From NCBI GenBank assembly GCA_043779185.1, contig JAYWEQ010000029.1, positions 1 to 32,931 of the forward strand: a DNA stretch of 32,931 nt. Reading direction: 5' to 3'. A model generated the notes under the pieces. That model did no database searches and was not told the DNA's origin. It was given only the letters and a program-made list of their open reading frames with translations. Shown piece by piece: positions 8,890 through 16,476 of the stretch. This DNA is from JAYWDA01 sp043779185. Its GTDB lineage: Bacteria; Bdellovibrionota; Bdellovibrionia; Bdellovibrionales; Bdellovibrionaceae. The stretch's first letter is position 1, and each line of letters opens with the position of its first letter. The position numbers were made by a program, and so were the translations under genes.

Positions 8890-8960
8890 CTAACAGCCAC
8901 GTTCACGATAAAAAGAACTAATACGCTCAATACATAGACTACGACCAAGGGCCTAGACAT
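8886..8960 (-). CDS. Possible 24-residue single-pass membrane microprotein
   Basis: A minus-strand frame reads MSRPLVVVYVLSVLVLFIVN and ends four residues later. It is almost entirely one transmembrane segment with an N-terminal Arg. A purine-rich GGAGAGG lies about ten bases upstream of the ATG. Its stop codon shares bases with the stop codon of hpt on the other strand. It is too short to judge by codon usage and could be chance; I list it because start, ribosome-binding site and composition agree. Confidence 0.22.
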   Translation of the reverse strand: MSRPLVVVYVLSVLVLFIVNVAVS

Positions 8961-9142
8961 AAAAATACCGCCTCTCCAAAGCCAGAATAAACACTGGTTC
9001 GTGAAGGGTCAAGACTTCACTGTCAAAAGTCTAGTCATCTGCGCTTCTGCTTTTCAGTTCAAAATCTTAATTTGAGACATGTCTGGATCTTCAGCAGAAA
9101 GTATCTCCTTCCGATAGTAAGATCAGTTAAGGAGACTCTTTT

Positions 9143-9328
9143 ATGAAATCGTTAAGAAAATTTTCGAAACGTCTTTTGAAGAATGATCGCGGACAAGGAA
9201 TGGTTGAATACATTCTTTTGCTGGTGATCGTTGTTGGCATTGTGACATATTTTAAACAACCATTGATGAAAATGGTCAGCGACAAAACCACTGAATTAAA
9301 AGACGCCGTGGGCGCAATCAACCCATAA
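9143..9328 (+). CDS. Flp-type (type IVb) major pilin
   Basis: 61-residue prepilin. A basic leader (MKSLRKFSKRLLKNDRG) is followed by the class-III cleavage site G|QGMVEY and a hydrophobic core ILLLVIVVGIV, exactly the layout of Flp/Fap pilins with the invariant Glu at +5 and Tyr at +6. Mature length would be about 44 residues. It polymerises into the Tad pilus after processing by a TadV-type peptidase that is not encoded in this window. An AAGGAG sits about seven bases upstream of the ATG. It heads the Tad operon, 253 bases after hpt, and that gap must hold the pilus promoter, though I cannot pick out convincing -35/-10 boxes. Confidence 0.93.
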   Translation: MKSLRKFSKRLLKNDRGQGMVEYILLLVIVVGIVTYFKQPLMKMVSDKTTELKDAVGAINP

Positions 9329-9337
9329 TAGTCAAAC

Positions 9338-9535
9338 ATGACTTTAGAATACGTTCTTCTATTACTAGCAACCATGGCTTTGTGCTTTCGCTTTATGGTG
9401 GAAGCACCAAAGACAGCCTTTCGAACTTCAGCGCCTCGTCTTGGTGCCAGAGTCGAAAGACATCTTGCCACGGGAACAGGTTTTACAAGTAACAAAAGAG
9501 CAAAAGCCAAATGGGAACCAGAGCCCCGTCAGTGA
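9338..9535 (+). CDS. Small Tad-associated protein with N-terminal membrane helix
   Basis: 65-residue protein that starts nine bases after the pilin stop. Residues 1-18 (MTLEYVLLLLATMALCF) form a short hydrophobic helix resembling a pilin core without its leader. The tail is basic and hydrophilic, with RTSAPRLGARVERHLATGTGF. I do not recognise a named family. Its tight fit between the Flp gene and the next pseudopilin gene (seven bases) supports it being real, although no Shine-Dalgarno is obvious. It could be an accessory minor pilin or assembly factor. Confidence 0.6.
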   Translation: MTLEYVLLLLATMALCFRFMVEAPKTAFRTSAPRLGARVERHLATGTGFTSNKRAKAKWEPEPRQ

Positions 9536-9542
9536 GGTCATT

Positions 9543-9788
9543 ATGAAACTTAAGAACCAGCGTGGACAGTTGGCTTTAGAAGCTGTTCTTCTGATGACCG
9601 TAATCTTAAGTGCAACACTGTTTGGAATTAAACTTCTTAAAGACAACGATGTTCTTTCTAACCTTGTTGAGTCTCCTTGGGAGCGAACATCAGGAATGAT
9701 CGAAAATGGTATTTGGGGTCCACCGGCTGCCAATAGAAAAAAAGTCCCCTATAATAGCTCACGGTTTTATACGCCGATCCACCAATGA
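9543..9788 (+). CDS. Pilin-like minor subunit of the Tad pilus
   Basis: 81-residue protein with a class-III prepilin start: MKLKNQRG followed by QLALEAVLLMTVIL, with Glu at +5 of the mature form. The frame is open upstream, but I chose the ATG at 9543 because it places the leader correctly and has a TGAGG ribosome-binding site just before it. The C-terminal 45 residues are soluble (ESPWERTSGMIENGIWGP). It overlaps the next gene by four bases (ATGA). It is probably a minor pilin or TadE-like pseudopilin. Confidence 0.78.
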   Translation: MKLKNQRGQLALEAVLLMTVILSATLFGIKLLKDNDVLSNLVESPWERTSGMIENGIWGPPAANRKKVPYNSSRFYTPIHQ

Positions 9789-10402
9789 CAAAACAAGCTG
9801 GAATTATCACGGTTGATTTTCTCATCTCTTTGATGCTGGCTAGTGTATTTTGCACGGTTCTATTTGTCTTTACGTTTACATTTACGGTTGTAGATATTTC
9901 TCAGTATATCGCCTTTTCAACAAGCCGCGCTTTTATTGCAGGACATCTGACACCAGATGATCAAGTGAAAATGGCGACCAATAAATTTAATCAATTTCTT
10001 GGCCCCGGCGGCAATAAAGAACTTTTACCGCTGTTTAAAAATGGCTGGTATGAATTGTCTGCGCCGGATATTCGCGGCGCCGGCGAAAGTGGAAAAAGCT
10101 TTGAAAGCGATTACGGCTTGGGTTCAGAATCAAAAAATAGCTCTTACACTGGTATTCGACTGCGCTTCAATGCAAAACTATTAATGCTTAATTTTGGAAT
10201 TTTAGGATCAACTTCAAAATCTGGCGATGGATTCTTTGCTAATGTGACAGGACTAATGATCAGGGAACCGACCACCGAAGAGTGTAAAAAACAGTTCACC
10301 CTGGACAATCGCTACCGAGCGATCCTGGACCTTGATCCACGCTTCAATGATTATCGCGGAACGTCCGATAAGTATCTGGAGATGGAGGACAACGGATGTT
10401 AA
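9785..10402 (+). CDS. TadE/TadF-like pseudopilin (first)
   Basis: 205-residue protein with a short leader and one N-terminal transmembrane segment (MTKQAGIITVDFLISLMLASV, through about residue 37), then a 165-residue extracytoplasmic domain containing a Cys near the C-terminus. The G|IITVDFL sequence is like a prepilin cleavage site, with Asp in place of Glu5. TadE/F-type pseudopilins are required for Tad pilus biogenesis. The gene overlaps its upstream neighbour by four bases and the downstream pseudopilin by seven. Family assignment rests on position and topology. Confidence 0.7.
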   Translation: MTKQAGIITVDFLISLMLASVFCTVLFVFTFTFTVVDISQYIAFSTSRAFIAGHLTPDDQVKMATNKFNQFLGPGGNKELLPLFKNGWYELSAPDIRGAGESGKSFESDYGLGSESKNSSYTGIRLRFNAKLLMLNFGILGSTSKSGDGFFANVTGLMIREPTTEECKKQFTLDNRYRAILDLDPRFNDYRGTSDKYLEMEDNGC

Positions 10403-10893
10403 TCACACAACATCTTCAAAATGAAAAGGGAATGGCGGCATTGGAAATGATTCCAATCACCATCATTGTTGTGCTTCTTTTAAGTTTTTCCTTTGGATTT
10501 TTTGGCGTTATCCACACAGGGATTTTAAATTCAATGGCAGCAAGAAATTATGCCTTTGAAACATTTAATCATCGAACGGACTTAAGCTATCGCAGGTCTA
10601 ATGATCCAAAGCAAAATGTGCTTGAAGACTACTTTTATAAAGATGGCTTCAGGACTCACTCTATCACCAGTGAAAAACGCCCTTTGGGTGCCAACACGTT
10701 AGTAGCCACCAGTCGGGAAATTGCTTTCGGATGGGACATCGGTAAGCCCGAGGTCATTTCAAATCCAGGTTTTCACAACGAAGCAGTTTTACAAATTAAA
10801 GATGATGGAACAAGGTATACAAGCACGGCGGGTTCAAATCCGGTCTGGGTGCAAACAAGTTATGGAATCTGTTTAACACGAAAGTGTGAGTAA
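10396..10893 (+). CDS. TadE/TadF-like pseudopilin (second)
   Basis: 165-residue protein with a prepilin-like start: a leader ending NEKG, then MAALEMIPITIIVVLLLSFS with Glu at +5. One transmembrane segment (about 17-40) is followed by a soluble domain ending in a CLTRKC pair of cysteines. The topology matches TadE/TadF. It overlaps the preceding gene by seven bases and lies 14 bases before cpaB. The two terminal cysteines could form a disulphide in the periplasm. Confidence 0.72.
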   Translation: MLITQHLQNEKGMAALEMIPITIIVVLLLSFSFGFFGVIHTGILNSMAARNYAFETFNHRTDLSYRRSNDPKQNVLEDYFYKDGFRTHSITSEKRPLGANTLVATSREIAFGWDIGKPEVISNPGFHNEAVLQIKDDGTRYTSTAGSNPVWVQTSYGICLTRKCE

Positions 10894-10907
10894 GACTGAG
10901 GTGAAGT

Positions 10908-11792
10908 ATGGGCTCAAATGAGACAAGAAATTTATGGCTTTCGATTCTGTTTGGCGTCTTTGCCAGCTTTTTAATTTACTCTTACTCGCAAGAAAAAAAA
11001 GCTGAGTACGATAAAAAATTTGGTGCGATTAAGTCTGTCGTTGTAGCAAAAAATGATATCCGTGAACTTGAAATTATCAATGAAACAATGCTTGAAACGA
11101 TCACGGTCCCCGCTGAATACATTGATCCGAATGCGATTGGTAACAAAGAAGAAGTTGTTGGCAAGGTCGCGGCGATTCCAATTCCTAAAAAACAGCAAAT
11201 CTCAAAAAATCTTTTATTGATACCTGGCGCAGACACAGGAATTTCAAATCAAGTGGCTTTAAATAAGCGGGCTGTTTCAATTCCAGTTGATGAAGTGCGT
11301 GGCGTTGCAAAACTGATTCATCCCGGCGACCGCGTCGACATTGTCGTTGCTTTAGACACCGGCAAGGGCGTTACACAGAGGAGAGAAAGCGTCATCCTCA
11401 TGCAAGCTGTCGAAGTCTTAGCCACCGGTGTCTCAATAGTAAACAATATTCCCCGCGTAATGGAAATGGATCCAAATGGGAAAAATATCACACAAATCAA
11501 TCTCACCGGCGATACAAAATATAGTACCATTACAGTAGAGGCCTCTCCGAAAGAGGCTCAGGACTTGATTTATATACTGTCGACTTCGCCCGGCAATATT
11601 TATTTCACCCTGAGGAATCCGAATGACCAAGCGGCTCCCTCAAGATTACCCAGCTCAACGGCTGAGTCAGTTTTAGGCAGACCATCGCTAGATGCGACTC
11701 CAGTTGTCGCACCTTCGGTGTTTCAAGCTCCGGCGTATGTGCCGCCGAAGCCCGCGCCACCTAAGAACAACAGTTCTTATCGGCGCCTTTAG
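10908..11792 (+). CDS. cpaB: Tad pilus assembly protein CpaB/RcpC
   Basis: 294-residue envelope protein. It has an N-terminal transmembrane anchor (about 8-25), a SAF domain starting at VVVAKNDIRELEIINETMLE (about 44-63), and the family's ...VSIPVDEVRGVAKLIHPGDRVDIV motif (about 127-150), the most conserved part of RcpC/CpaB. The C-terminus (from about 255) is Pro/Ala-rich. RcpC works with the secretin at the outer membrane and may bind peptidoglycan through its SAF-type domains. The ATG at 10908 has a good GAGGTGA ribosome-binding site. It is followed closely by the secretin gene, as in other Tad operons. Confidence 0.9.
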   Translation: MGSNETRNLWLSILFGVFASFLIYSYSQEKKAEYDKKFGAIKSVVVAKNDIRELEIINETMLETITVPAEYIDPNAIGNKEEVVGKVAAIPIPKKQQISKNLLLIPGADTGISNQVALNKRAVSIPVDEVRGVAKLIHPGDRVDIVVALDTGKGVTQRRESVILMQAVEVLATGVSIVNNIPRVMEMDPNGKNITQINLTGDTKYSTITVEASPKEAQDLIYILSTSPGNIYFTLRNPNDQAAPSRLPSSTAESVLGRPSLDATPVVAPSVFQAPAYVPPKPAPPKNNSSYRRL

Positions 11793-11821
11793 GTTTAAGT
11801 TTTTTTAACAGGGGGATGGGG

Positions 11822-13318
11822 ATGAGATTCTTTATCACATACATCATGTGCTTGATTTTAAATTTCTCCCTGACCGTTCGCGCCGAGGACGACCTTGAAG
11901 ATACGTCTTACCGAACACGCCAATACATCACTCTGACAATGGGTATCGAACAGGAAGTAAAGCTTCCTACAATGCCTGAAAATATAGAAACCAAAGGTGA
12001 TTTTAGAAATATCGTGGGTGTCGAGTATTCTAAACAACAGAATATTTTTCGCGTCAGCCCAAAAAAACCAGGTTTTGGAACGTTAACGGTGATTGATAAA
12101 AAAACTCAGAAAAAAGTTGTTGAATATCAAATCGATGTTAAAAAAAGCGATCTTGAAAAAGTCGCAAAAGAAATTCGATCCTTAATTGGGGACATCGAAG
12201 GTGTTTCGATTAAGGTCATCAACAATCGTGTTGTTGTCGATGGTCAAGTGCTATTGCCAAAAGATCTAAGCCGCATTTACAGAGTTATTCAACAGTTCGG
12301 CGATCAAGCATCGATGCTGGTGACGATCAGTCCATTAGCTCAGAAAAAAATTGCTGAATTTATTTCAAGAGATATCAATAATCCCGAGATCGACGTCAAA
12401 GCCGTGAATGGCAAATTCGTTCTGACTGGCTACGCCAACAGTGAAGATGAAAAAAGCAAAGCCGAAATTATATCTAAGATCTACGTTCCTGACATCGTCG
12501 TCGAAGAGTCTGAAGAAAAAGGCCTGATTAAAGTTCGAAAGTGTATCAACGATTGTGTGATTAACTTAATCGCCGTCAAAGAAAAAGGTGATCAACCACC
12601 GCCAAAGCTGATTCAGATGGTTGTGCATTTCGTTGAGCTCAATAAAGACTACTCAAAAGCTTTCAATATCGGTTGGGCGCCTTCATTGGGTGAAGATGGT
12701 TCTAATATCGCCATCAGCAGCGGCAGTGGTGGTGGCGGCGTCGTCACAACTTTAACAGCCACGATTGGTAATTTATTACCGCGTTTAAATTGGGCGAAAG
12801 AACATGGCCACGCAAGGATTTTGGAAAGCACTAGTTTAGTGGTTGAAGATGGAAAAAAAGGTGAAATTAAGCAGGTCACCAATCAGCCTTATTCGGTCCT
12901 AGGAAAAGATGGTGCGCAAGGGACCGCGTTTGCAGAAATTGGAATTCGTGCAGCGATCACGGGTGTGATTTTAGCTGGAAATTCAGGGACAGTCAGCATG
13001 GACATGGAATTTTCATTAAGTAATTTATTGGGCACTGACAGCAAAGGCGCTCCGATCACCAGCAATAATACGATCAATACTAAAATTTCCGTACGCGATA
13101 AACAAAGTGCTGCGGTCGGCGGCCTCATTCGTAATGCCACTTTTACGGACTACAACCGTTTGCCGGCGGGAGCGAAAAATCCCATCATTAACCTTTATGC
13201 CTCTAAGACCTTCCAACGAAAACAAAGCCAGTTCGTGGTCTTTGTGACCCCGGTCGTAAAGGCGTCTGCTAGCGCGGGCTCTGAGCAGATTAAAAAGAAA
13301 TTCAGAATGCACGACTAG
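11822..13318 (+). CDS. cpaC: Tad pilus secretin CpaC/RcpA
   Basis: 498-residue outer-membrane secretin. After a signal peptide (about 1-22, ending VRA) comes a pilus-assembly N-domain (LTMGIEQEVKLP...), then BON-like modules (IKVINNRVVVDGQVLLPKDL and FVLTGYANSEDEKSKAEI). The C-terminal secretin domain (about 255-485) includes VEDGKKGEIKQVTNQPYSV and the late GGLIRNATFTDYNRLP...NLYASKTFQRKQSQFVVFVTP signature. I prefer the ATG at 11822: an AGGGGG sits six bases before it, whereas the ATG at 11816 directly abuts those purines. It forms the outer-membrane pore for the Flp pilus. Confidence 0.92.
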   Translation: MRFFITYIMCLILNFSLTVRAEDDLEDTSYRTRQYITLTMGIEQEVKLPTMPENIETKGDFRNIVGVEYSKQQNIFRVSPKKPGFGTLTVIDKKTQKKVVEYQIDVKKSDLEKVAKEIRSLIGDIEGVSIKVINNRVVVDGQVLLPKDLSRIYRVIQQFGDQASMLVTISPLAQKKIAEFISRDINNPEIDVKAVNGKFVLTGYANSEDEKSKAEIISKIYVPDIVVEESEEKGLIKVRKCINDCVINLIAVKEKGDQPPPKLIQMVVHFVELNKDYSKAFNIGWAPSLGEDGSNIAISSGSGGGGVVTTLTATIGNLLPRLNWAKEHGHARILESTSLVVEDGKKGEIKQVTNQPYSVLGKDGAQGTAFAEIGIRAAITGVILAGNSGTVSMDMEFSLSNLLGTDSKGAPITSNNTINTKISVRDKQSAAVGGLIRNATFTDYNRLPAGAKNPIINLYASKTFQRKQSQFVVFVTPVVKASASAGSEQIKKKFRMHD

Positions 13319-13390
13319 ACCTGGTTTCTACGCCCGGGTTCTGGACTCGATTCAGACAAGAAATCTGCCGATCTTATTTCGGGGGACGAA

Positions 13391-15559
13391 TTGGCATTAA
13401 ATCCAGGTTGTACAATGATCGGTGTGATTGGCGGTAAAGGCGGCGTTGGAAAAAGCGTCGTTGCAGCTAATTTAGCCTGTGCCTTGATGACAGAACTTCG
13501 CCAGTCCGTTTTATTGATTGATGCGGATTCACGAAGTGTCGGCGATCAAAATGTTATTTTGGGTTTAAAACCCAATAAAACTTTACGTGAGCTCACCCAA
13601 ACGACAGCCTCATTAAATTCAATGAATCCCAATCAAATTGTAACCGTACATGGCTCAGGTTTGCACTATATCGGTGCTGTTCGTGGCCCCGAAGAACGCT
13701 TAGATGTAAATCCCGAGCTTGTGACCAAACTTCTTGAATATCTAAGTCGTCAGTACAAATTTATTATCGTTGATCTTGGCAATGACCTGATGCCTTTACA
13801 AAGTGCTATTTTACTTGATGCCACAGCTTCTTTAATTGTCACAACGCCAGAGCTTCTGGTCGTCACACAAACTCAACGTTTAATGCATGATCTTTTTTCG
13901 GCGACATTCCCGAAGGATATGTTTCAGTTAGTGATTAATAAAATTTCTCCGGCTGGCATCAATCCCCAGGCAATTTCGAATCAATTAGCTTTACCTGCGG
14001 TTGGCCTGATTCCGCAAGATGATTTAACAAGTGCCGCTTCATTACAAAAATTCACACCTTTCGTATTAAGTAATCCTAAAGCACCGGTCAGCCAGGCTTA
14101 CTTTGAACTGGTTAGAAAATTAACCGGTGGAATATTACAAAAATTAAAATCCATGTCCCGGCCTAAGGCGACGGTGGTCGTATCTTCTTCAAGCGCCGGT
14201 GGAAATTCGCCATCAGCTTCTTCGATGCCTGGATTAGATCCAATGACGCAAACTAAGCTTCGCGTTCATTCTGAACTCATCCGCACCGCTGACTTAAATA
14301 AAATGCTTGCAGAAACTCGGGGCGATGAAGCCAAACAAAATGAACTGCGAGAAAAAACTAAAAGAGAAATTACTTTGATCGTCGACAAAGAGGCTCCGGA
14401 TGTTTCCCGCGAAGAGCGTTCTAAAATTATCAAAGAAGTTTTAGAAGAGTCTTTAGGCCTTGGTCCATTAGAAGATTTATTAGCCGATCCAAATATCACT
14501 GAAATCATGGTCAATGGCGCCAAAAAAATATTCGTAGAAAAATCTGGAAAAGTGGCGATGTCGCCAGTGACATTTACTTCAAATGATCATCTGCGCCGTA
14601 TCATTGAACGTATCGTCACACCTTTAGGTCGGCAAATTAACAATGCCACTCCCTACGTTGATGCCCGATTAAAAGATGGAAGTCGTGTGAATGCCGTGAT
14701 CGAGCCTTTGTCGATTGATGGCCCTGCCGTGACTATTCGTAAATTTCGAAAAGGTGGCGTAACACCGGAAAAATATATTGAGTATGGATCGATGAACCGA
14801 CAGATGATCGATTTTATGCGGATCTGCGTAGAAAATGGAATCAATATCGTCGTTAGCGGCGGCACCGGTTCAGGTAAAACGACCTTGCTAAATATGCTGT
14901 CTTCCTTCATCCCTTCCAACGAACGAATTATCACTGTCGAGGACGCGGCCGAGCTGCAACTTCAGCAAGAGCATGTTGTTCGTCTAGAAACCAGGCCCCC
15001 TTCCATGGAAGGAACCAATGCCGTCAGTATCCGAGATCTAATTAAGAACTCGCTACGAATGCGTCCCGATCGAATCGTCGTCGGCGAGTGCCGAGATGGC
15101 GCCGCTTTGGATATGCTACAAGCCATGAATACGGGTCACGATGGTTCGATGACAACCACTCATGCAAACAACCCTCGAGAATGTATTATGCGTCTTGAAA
15201 CACTGTGCATGATGGCCGGAATGGACCTGCCCGTCAGAGCCATCCGTGAACAAATTGCCAGTGCGGTGAATTTAATTGTGCAAATTTCCAGATGTGCGGA
15301 TGGTTCCAGAAAAATTATAGCGATCACCGAGGTCGGAACCATTCAAGGTGACTATCCCACCTTAGCAGAAATTTTTGAATTCAAACAAACGGGCTTTGAT
15401 AAAAATCGAAAAGTCTTGGGAGTGTTTCAATTTAAGGGCACGGTTCCAAGATTTGTCCAGAAATTAAAAGACAAAGGCGTTGTTATTCCAAACGAACTTT
15501 TTGCGAATGATCCCAAAGTCGAAGCGGCCACGCCGGCCGCTCTTAAGAAAACCAGTTAA
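13391..15559 (+). CDS. Fused TadZ/CpaE-like and TadA/CpaF ATPase
   Basis: 722-residue protein that joins two Tad components usually encoded separately. Residues 1-255 are a MinD/ParA-type ATPase with deviant Walker A KGGVGKS (16-22) and the LLIDADS strand; TadZ/CpaE proteins of this type place the pilus machine in the cell. A Ser/Pro/Gly-rich linker (about 262-285) follows. Residues ~295-700 are the secretion ATPase CpaF/TadA with Walker A GGTGSGKT (490-497), an Asp-box (VEDAAELQL), and a Walker B region RIVVGECRDGAALDMLQAMN (about 560-580) followed by the His-box TTTHANNP. The TadZ half lacks an obvious N-terminal receiver-like domain. Start TTG at 13391 has GGGGGA just upstream; no ATG is in a better position. 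Confidence 0.93.
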   Translation: MALNPGCTMIGVIGGKGGVGKSVVAANLACALMTELRQSVLLIDADSRSVGDQNVILGLKPNKTLRELTQTTASLNSMNPNQIVTVHGSGLHYIGAVRGPEERLDVNPELVTKLLEYLSRQYKFIIVDLGNDLMPLQSAILLDATASLIVTTPELLVVTQTQRLMHDLFSATFPKDMFQLVINKISPAGINPQAISNQLALPAVGLIPQDDLTSAASLQKFTPFVLSNPKAPVSQAYFELVRKLTGGILQKLKSMSRPKATVVVSSSSAGGNSPSASSMPGLDPMTQTKLRVHSELIRTADLNKMLAETRGDEAKQNELREKTKREITLIVDKEAPDVSREERSKIIKEVLEESLGLGPLEDLLADPNITEIMVNGAKKIFVEKSGKVAMSPVTFTSNDHLRRIIERIVTPLGRQINNATPYVDARLKDGSRVNAVIEPLSIDGPAVTIRKFRKGGVTPEKYIEYGSMNRQMIDFMRICVENGINIVVSGGTGSGKTTLLNMLSSFIPSNERIITVEDAAELQLQQEHVVRLETRPPSMEGTNAVSIRDLIKNSLRMRPDRIVVGECRDGAALDMLQAMNTGHDGSMTTTHANNPRECIMRLETLCMMAGMDLPVRAIREQIASAVNLIVQISRCADGSRKIIAITEVGTIQGDYPTLAEIFEFKQTGFDKNRKVLGVFQFKGTVPRFVQKLKDKGVVIPNELFANDPKVEAATPAALKKTS

Positions 15560-15573
15560 ACGGAGAACACGGA

Positions 15574-16449
15574 ATGTCGGTTTTATATAATAATTGGATT
15601 TTTGTTCCCTTGGTTGGCCTTTGCACGGCCTTCTTAATTTATTTATGGGCTGATAAGGTGATTGGCTTTTTGTATAAAAAAAGTCTGGGAAAGCGCGAAG
15701 AGATCATTAAACTTTTAAGATTGATGGGATCTGACGCCACCGATAAGCAAGTGACGATTTTCTTGCTGGCCATGAGCTATGGCTGGGGCGTTTTGTTTTT
15801 CATTTTGTTTTGGCCGAAAATTGTTGTCGGTCTTTTATTTGCCGCCGGTGGAATTGTCGCTGGCTGGTCGCTGCCTTACATCGTAATAAAAAATATGTAT
15901 GACAGCCGTTGCACAAAGTTTGTCGATCAAATGGTGGATGGCTTAACAATCATGGCCAATGGAATTAAGACCGGCACGGCGCCCATGCAAGCGATGCAGC
16001 GAGTGACTGAAATTATGGGTGCTCCGATCCGCAATGAGTTTCAACAAGTCATCACTCAAACTCAGTTTGGACAAAGCTTAGAAGACGCCCTGATTGATCT
16101 TGGCGAACGAATTCCAAAGCCGGATGTGCAAATGTTTGTGACGGCGATAAATATTTTAAAAGAAACCGGCGGTAATATGGCCGAAACCTTCGAGACCATT
16201 GTCTATGTCATTCGGGAGCGCCAAAAAGTCGAGAAAAAAATACAAGCTATGACAGCCCAAGGGCTGATGCAGGGACTGATCGTATCCGTGATCCCACTTG
16301 TATTAGTTGGCGTCTTTTTTGTTATCGACCCGGCCTTTATTATGCCGATGTTTAACACGACATTAGGTCTAGTCCTGTGTTTCATCATGCTGACCCTTGA
16401 AATAATCGGTGGCCTGATCATCAAAAAAATTGTTACAATCAAAGTATAG
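15574..16449 (+). CDS. tadB: Tad inner-membrane platform protein TadB
   Basis: 291-residue protein with N-terminal transmembrane helices (about 9-27, 65-110), a cytoplasmic type II secretion F-like domain (about 125-245, FVDQMVDGLTIMANGIKTGTAP and KPDVQMFVTAINILKETGGNMAETFE), and two C-terminal helices. This is the TadB layout. It normally pairs with TadC, but no second F-domain gene follows here: the next gene is the YD-repeat protein. CGGAGAA lies before the ATG, 14 bases after the ATPase stop. Confidence 0.9.
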   Translation: MSVLYNNWIFVPLVGLCTAFLIYLWADKVIGFLYKKSLGKREEIIKLLRLMGSDATDKQVTIFLLAMSYGWGVLFFILFWPKIVVGLLFAAGGIVAGWSLPYIVIKNMYDSRCTKFVDQMVDGLTIMANGIKTGTAPMQAMQRVTEIMGAPIRNEFQQVITQTQFGQSLEDALIDLGERIPKPDVQMFVTAINILKETGGNMAETFETIVYVIRERQKVEKKIQAMTAQGLMQGLIVSVIPLVLVGVFFVIDPAFIMPMFNTTLGLVLCFIMLTLEIIGGLIIKKIVTIKV

Positions 16450-16476
16450 AAGATCACTTCAAGGACGAGGTAGATA

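Noticed and set aside
9090..9142. Sigma28 (FliA)-type promoter before the pilin
   Set aside because: TCCGATAG resembles the -10, but the possible -35 (GAAAGTAT) is about five bases away, not the required ~11.
9441..9542. N-terminal extension of the pilin-like gene at 9543
   Set aside because: The frame is open but overlaps the 65-residue gene and gives no leader; the ATG at 9543 has a prepilin leader and ribosome-binding site.
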